From contig JAYKKI010000138.1 of assembly GCA_039881145.1 (NCBI GenBank), positions 2,596,001-2,660,000 on the forward strand: a stretch of 64,000 nt of DNA, given 5' to 3'. Of this stretch, positions 58,952 through 64,000 are shown one piece after another. A program made the translations under genes and the position numbers. Each line of letters begins with the position of its first letter. Within the stretch, counting starts at the first letter, position 1. A model generated the notes under the pieces. That model saw nothing but the letters and a program-made list of their open reading frames with translations. It had not been told where the DNA came from and ran no database searches. This DNA is from Druceiella hillmani. Its lineage: Eukaryota > Arthropoda > Insecta > Lepidoptera > Hepialidae.

Positions 58952-61900
58952 TCCTAACGCTGTTTTGATATCATTTTAAAATATCAGAAAATATTTATTT
59001 TTAATAACTAATGACGAGCTTAACAAATCTTTTATAGAGAGAAACACATACGAGTACATTTGAAAAATAAATTAATTCTAAGAAAAGCAATATTATGATT
59101 TGTTAACTCATGATAACATTTATAAAAGTGTGCAGAACAGAACTATTTATTATTAAAATGCTCAATGTGTATTACACATTGACAATACGTGACATCTATT
59201 GTATGTGTCGCCTATTGTCAGTAGGTGACATATAAGGTAGGTATATGACACGAGCTTTTCCAATGGTTTTGACCATATTTACCATTTTGTTTCTTTAAAT
59301 GATTATGTAAGTATAGATTTTCTAGCTATTAATCTAGCATATGTATTCTTTATACACAAAACTTAATATCTGTTAAATATTTTAAAATAATTAAGATCGA
59401 CTTGACATTTTTTAGTCATTGAACAGACATTCAGCATAGAAAATAATAGTTGATATCTCTATATAAACGGAAAAATATTTCATGGACTCAGTTTCTTCGA
59501 TAAATTTATGCTATTGACTCTATTTACTGTCATTGTGGGGTATAAGATAAGTTTGTTATATTGAATTTATACAGATACATACATATACATGTATGTATAT
59601 ACATATGTGTGTGTTATGTATAGCAAACCTAACAAATTAAATATGATAATAACATGTTCCCAAGTTCAATAAAGATTTATAACAAAAATCTAAATCGCCT
59701 TTCCGACAATAAAAACTTTTACTGAATATACCTATATCGGTTACACCCCATCTTCAGTGTTCCAGAAACCTACGCGCAGCATAAAAAAGTTAAGATCTAC
59801 ATATCACTTACTATGATGGAGTGTGTGGCATATGCGAGTATATACATAAAAATATCATAACAAACAAATCGTCGCAAGCTTTGGCTACTAACATAATTTA
59901 ATTAAAATGGGGTGAATAATTTAAGTGTTTTTAATTAATAAAGTTTAAAATAATAAATAACTATCACATAATTGACAAAATGTTAATCTATTATTGGATA
60001 CATTTAATTGTAATATATATATATATATATATATATATAACTTATTACACTTGATATTAAAGGTAATATTGCAATGATGATATTCCAAAGATTATTCCAT
60101 TGCATGTATAATTTATTTTGTTATATCTGAGGTTTTTCGTTACGTTTAACGAAGCAATACGAAAATCTCATAGGAGTCTTATACCACATAGGCACGTTGT
60201 CTATGAAGAATATACTTTTTTTTGATATCCATATCTGAAACATTTAGAAATTTATTGTTATGGAAATGTCATCTGTCCGTTAGTCAGTGTGTCATAGAAT
60301 TTTAAATCCTCGATTAAATTAAAAATTAACTTGAAATTTGCATATAATTTTTAGGTCGTTTGATCCATAACTGAAAATGGTATTCAAAATGACATAACAT
60401 TTTATTTCAATGGAATTCTATTTCGTTTTTTGAGTATAACACAAAACTGTATTTTTAACGTTTTTAATGGAAATAGAATGGAAAACGAAAATTATTATAT
60501 TTAAATCCATTTTTTACCAGATCAAGTTCATAAACGCCATTATCTGGAAAGCTGTTTTTAAACAACAAATACTGAAAAGGTTCAAATATAAAATAATAAA
60601 AAATTGTGACTTATAAAGGAAAGTGTTTTTGAGAATTTTATGCCTATGAATGATATTCAAGTCAACATATTTTCAAATTGAAAAATTAAATGTGGTTTGA
60701 AAATTTATTATGGAATACTACCTACCTTCATATATTGAAATTATTGTATGTACATAATTGTGTGCGAATACGAATCTTTGTAATACAAGTAGAATTGTGT
60801 TACGAATTTTACCCGCAGGAGGTTTATTTTCTAGCTGTTTTACTTTTGTCTACACACTCTGTACGTGGAAGATACAAACTAAACCCGATTTTATAGAAAA
60901 TATTTAATATTTTTACTGAAGTGTTATTTTAGTGTATGTATCACGCATTTCATTTGAATGGAAAATTTCAAAAATAATTTCTTGGTATCAAACGTGTGAG
61001 CAAAATTTAAAAAATTCGATACCTAGTGTAAAATGGGTTAGGATAGTTAATTATATTTTTACATCATTTGTTATGCCTTCAAGAAGTCGAATAATATTTT
61101 TCTTACATTAACAATTAATTTGTTAATTTTATTGTTTCAAATTTGATTCCATTTTTATAATTTGTGTTATACTCACTCTTTTTACTTATTCATGAATATT
61201 GCAATATATTTGAGAACACATATACGTTTTACCAAAAAAGTACTTTTTACTTTTCCATAATTTTTTTTGCTGACGATTTCTTTTAAATGAAGTCGTCCAC
61301 CAATATTTTTGTTATGACGGTTTTCTTCTTGAATTTATGTTTTGTTAATGATGCATATAGAATTAATTTAATAACATATACTTGTATTATATTCTTGGTT
61401 AGTATACATGAAATAGAAATCAACATGTTTAGGGTTTACGATATAATATTTGCTCACATGGTCTTAACTTGAATGATAAATAAACATTAGATGTAATAAA
61501 TAAATAAATAAAAAACTAATATTATTACAGGATATTTATAAAAAGTTACTTTTTCAATTGTACATATAATGAAAAGAATAATTTGTAGTCAGAAATTAAA
61601 TTTTCATTCTGCTTTTCAATGAACACCATAGATGGGTTATAGAAATATTTACATCACATGACGAAGAGATCATGACGTTAGGATCGCGTTATCGTATCAA
61701 TTTAATTTGCATCAACATCTTTTCAATTATTTTAAATATACTTTCTTTTACTCTTACATTGTAGTATTAAATTTTTTTTGATATGGTACAATCTTTACTC
61801 TATGTATAAATTGGAATGTTTAAAGTATTAATTTCAGCCTTATCTTCATTCGGTAATATCTATGATTTATTTTTATAAGCAAACGCGTCTGTTTAAAAAC

Positions 61901-62450
61901 CATCTTATTTAGCACATGTAGTTTTTTCGCTTCTGTCAGTCTTGCCTGTATTCAAAACATATAAAATATTAGTTTAACTTGTGTGATTAATATGCTACAA
62001 ATAGAAAATTTTAAAAGCACGCACTGATTCTTGTACAAAGAAACGCTCTTCCTGCGACAACGCGTGAAAAACGACAGACTGTCATAGAAAGTAAACAGAA
62101 TAATCACTCATTTTATCACAAAGGGAATTTTTTTTGTAATAAACTATATAATGGTATTTCATGGCGTTTTTTTATTTTTATGGGAAACTTCAATGAGTTT
62201 TTAAATATTTTAACCTTAATAATCTCGACCAATTGCGAAAATTACTTTTTCGATATTATTAATTTTTACTCCATCGCCGTGAAACCTAAAATAATGCTAT
62301 ATTTTTGATCAGTGGCAATATACTTACATAAAGTCATAATTTTACATACTTTAATTTTTCCTGAAACGCGCTAAAATCTTCCTGAAACAGGTAAGTGCAA
62401 CGCGAAAACAAAATCGTGTAATAACAAAATCATGCAATAACAAAGAATTC
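58950..62450. other. No gene; (TA)n at 60012-60039
   Basis: AT-rich DNA. Frames 60690-60896 and 61287-61472 have no domains; the latter starts with a hydrophobic stretch but is short and AT-driven. An (AAAT)n run lies near 61497-61513. Confidence 0.45.
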
Positions 62451-62598
62451 TTTGCCAATAGCCCACCTGAAGATGTTGTAATACAATGAACCCTAGGTCG
62501 TGATAAATAATTTAAATAAAGTAGAAATAATACTACATCGCGTAGTCTCTTTTAATTGTGAATAATAAATTTCTACAAAATTAACACCAAATATATTC
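62451..62598 (+). mobile_element. MITE family M, copy 3 (one half plus flank)
   Basis: GCCCACCTGAAGATGTTGTA to AATTGTGAATAATAAATTTC matches the right half of copy 4 (63480-63764). The end ACACCAAATATATTC (to 62598) has an inverted partner at 63447, so the element is longer than the 29-bp-bounded core at 15150. Confidence 0.75.
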
Positions 62599-63344
62599 AA
62601 TATTGGAGAACAATAAGTTTTTAAATGAAAGGATTCCAAACGTGTTTTGTATATTTCTCAGTTAAACAACTTATACTGATATAGCTATAACAAAACGATG
62701 TTTGAAAAAATTATTCACATCAATAAAATCTGTAAGGAATTCATAGTGTGCGTAAGAGTACCCATAGTATTTTTTTATAAGCTTCGCTATGTGATATCAT
62801 CGGGTTATGTGGTTCCGTATTCAAAAAAATAAATAAATAAATCATTGAAAAATACTGTCAATAAATTAATTTTAATTAAAAGTTTAATACGTTAATAATT
62901 GACATAGGTACGTAAATAATTTCAACAAAAAAAAACAAAGTAATATGCTAAGCCGCGACGTCAGATAGCGTAAATTAACCGTATGCATGCCCTTGGGTCT
63001 CAGTTTATATAAACTCGAAGCTTTTATGATCTTAAATGTTTTTGTTTACATTTGATATTATTTAAAAAATAAAACACCTCACTACTTTTAGATCAAAGAT
63101 ACGGCCCAGACTCCCATTAGCGTGAAGCGGGTCTTTGAAGACCTTTACTTTTACATATTTTTTTCGTATTTTTTAAATACTAAAGACGGCATATTTATAT
63201 TTTCAGGCCTCACTTCTTTTTATGTACATATAAACAATTATACCTTAATAATAAATTTTTACCTGCAATGAAAGCTAACTTGTAATTTGTTACGACACGA
63301 TTTAGTGAAAGTTTTACACATCGTTACCATCGCAATTTATTTTG
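62599..63344. other. No feature recognised between inverted MITE ends
   Basis: AT-rich DNA framed by inverted 45-bp words at 62554-62598 and 63447-63491. No gene. Confidence 0.45.
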
Positions 63345-63832
63345 ATCGAAAACATCTCGTATCAGAGGTTTACAACCGGAGGGATTATAGAAATGTTGCG
63401 AAGCTGTTTCTAATTGAAAGTAACAGAAGATTACTCAGCCTCTATTGAATATATTTGGCATTAATTTTGTAGAAATTCATTATTCACAATTAAATGAAAC
63501 TACGTGATGTAGTATTATTTCTACTTTATTTAAATTATTTACCACGACCTGGGGTTCATTGTATTACAACATCTTCAGGTGGGCTGATGTAGTATAATTT
63601 CTACTTTCTTTAAGTTTCTTAAGTATTATTTCTACTTTTTTTAAACATCTTTGCTAATAGCCCACCTGAAGATGTTGTAATACAAAGAAACCTAAGTCAT
63701 GGTAAAGAACTCAAATAAAGTAGAAATAATACCACATCACGAAGTTTCATTTAATTGTAAATTAGCCTCGATACATGTCTGTAATACCTCCGGTTGTAAA
63801 CCATTGGTACAAGGTGTTTTCGATAAATGTAA
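63345..63832. repeat. Nested inverted repeat enclosing MITE copy 4
   Basis: The outer arms are about 63345-63396 and 63783-63832 (shared landmarks TCGAAAACA, then GGTTTACAACCGGAGG-ATTA in arm orientation). Inside lies MITE copy 4. The outer arms may be ends of a larger element into which the MITE inserted. Confidence 0.7.
63480..63764. mobile_element. MITE family M, copy 4 (foldback form)
   Basis: The ends 63480-63508 and 63736-63764 are inverted repeats (TTATTCACAATTAAATGAA outer sequence, a few changes on the right). Inner inverted words (TTGTATTACAACATCTTCAG at about 63560 and its complement at about 63664) extend the fold, so each arm is about 110 bp. The loop has an extra ATTTCTACTTT repeat. 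No coding capacity. Confidence 0.8.
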
Positions 63833-64000
63833 ACAGCGCTATCAATGATATGCTAGACTTCCCACTAAAATTCAGAAGACATATTTTAGCGGGAACGACT
63901 ATGGTAAGACTGATGTTGTCCATAAAGTAAAGAGACAAAACGAGATTCGGGGTGAAAACAGTAATGTGTTTTTATTGCCTGTTAGACCTATTTTTCAATC
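63833..64000. other. No feature recognised
   Basis: Short end of the window without a recognisable feature. Confidence 0.4.

Noticed and set aside
1..64000. tRNA, rRNA or other structural RNA genes
   Set aside because: I looked for the conserved T-loop and A/B box words and rRNA-like stretches and found no convincing candidate; a covariance-model scan would be decisive.

Overview
This window looks like AT-rich insect (or close arthropod) nuclear DNA from a gene-poor, transposon-laden region. The evidence is a short interstitial run of the insect telomere repeat (TTAGG) at 55054, a jockey-type LINE 3' end with a poly(A) tail, a TTF-zinc-finger/hAT transposase of the ZMYM1-like kind, many long (TA)n runs, and no bacterial features such as operons, ribosome-binding sites or dense coding. 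I could not find a single convincing intact host gene; every recognisable protein-coding stretch is a decayed mobile element. Species cannot be named from this.

Layout. 0-19 kb: mostly unrecognised AT-rich DNA, with a degenerate tandem repeat (~1 kb), a second one (~5.6 kb), the decayed 3' end of a non-LTR retrotransposon (6.55-7.31 kb), short hairpins and one small MITE (15.15 kb). 19-28.5 kb is the most structured part: a ~1 kb dispersed repeat (family A), then an ~850-bp-arm inverted repeat (20.0-22.7 kb), then a 1.76-kb-arm inverted duplication (22.9-28.5 kb) built on a hAT-like element. The hAT element's transposase (24.06-26.51 kb) lies across the left arm and spacer, and its first two exons are repeated head-to-head in the right arm. 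28.5-42 kb: two tandem duplications, a GCGT-rich simple repeat, a strongly decayed Ty1/copia element on the minus strand (34.9-36.1 kb), and microsatellites. 42-44 kb holds reversed partners of family A and of a short repeat B that also occurs at 13.2 kb. 48.0-48.8 kb: 5'-truncated jockey LINE. 50.6-51.1 kb: degenerate 29-bp minisatellite. 55.96-58.84 kb: a DNA transposon with matching terminal inverted repeats and a broken transposase on the minus strand, next to a perfect 78-bp palindrome. 62.4-63.8 kb: copies of the 15.15-kb MITE family arranged in nested inverted repeats.

Nothing here forms a metabolic or regulatory pathway. The shared theme is inverted duplication of transposon ends: two large palindromes side by side, a 22-kb-apart inverted repeat pair, foldback MITEs and a palindromic transposon end. 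If transcribed, the large palindromes would give long hairpin RNA, so a small-RNA (hpRNA/siRNA/piRNA) role is the most interesting testable idea; this is inference. All comparisons were made by eye, so coordinates of repeat borders are approximate to a few bases unless stated as exact.
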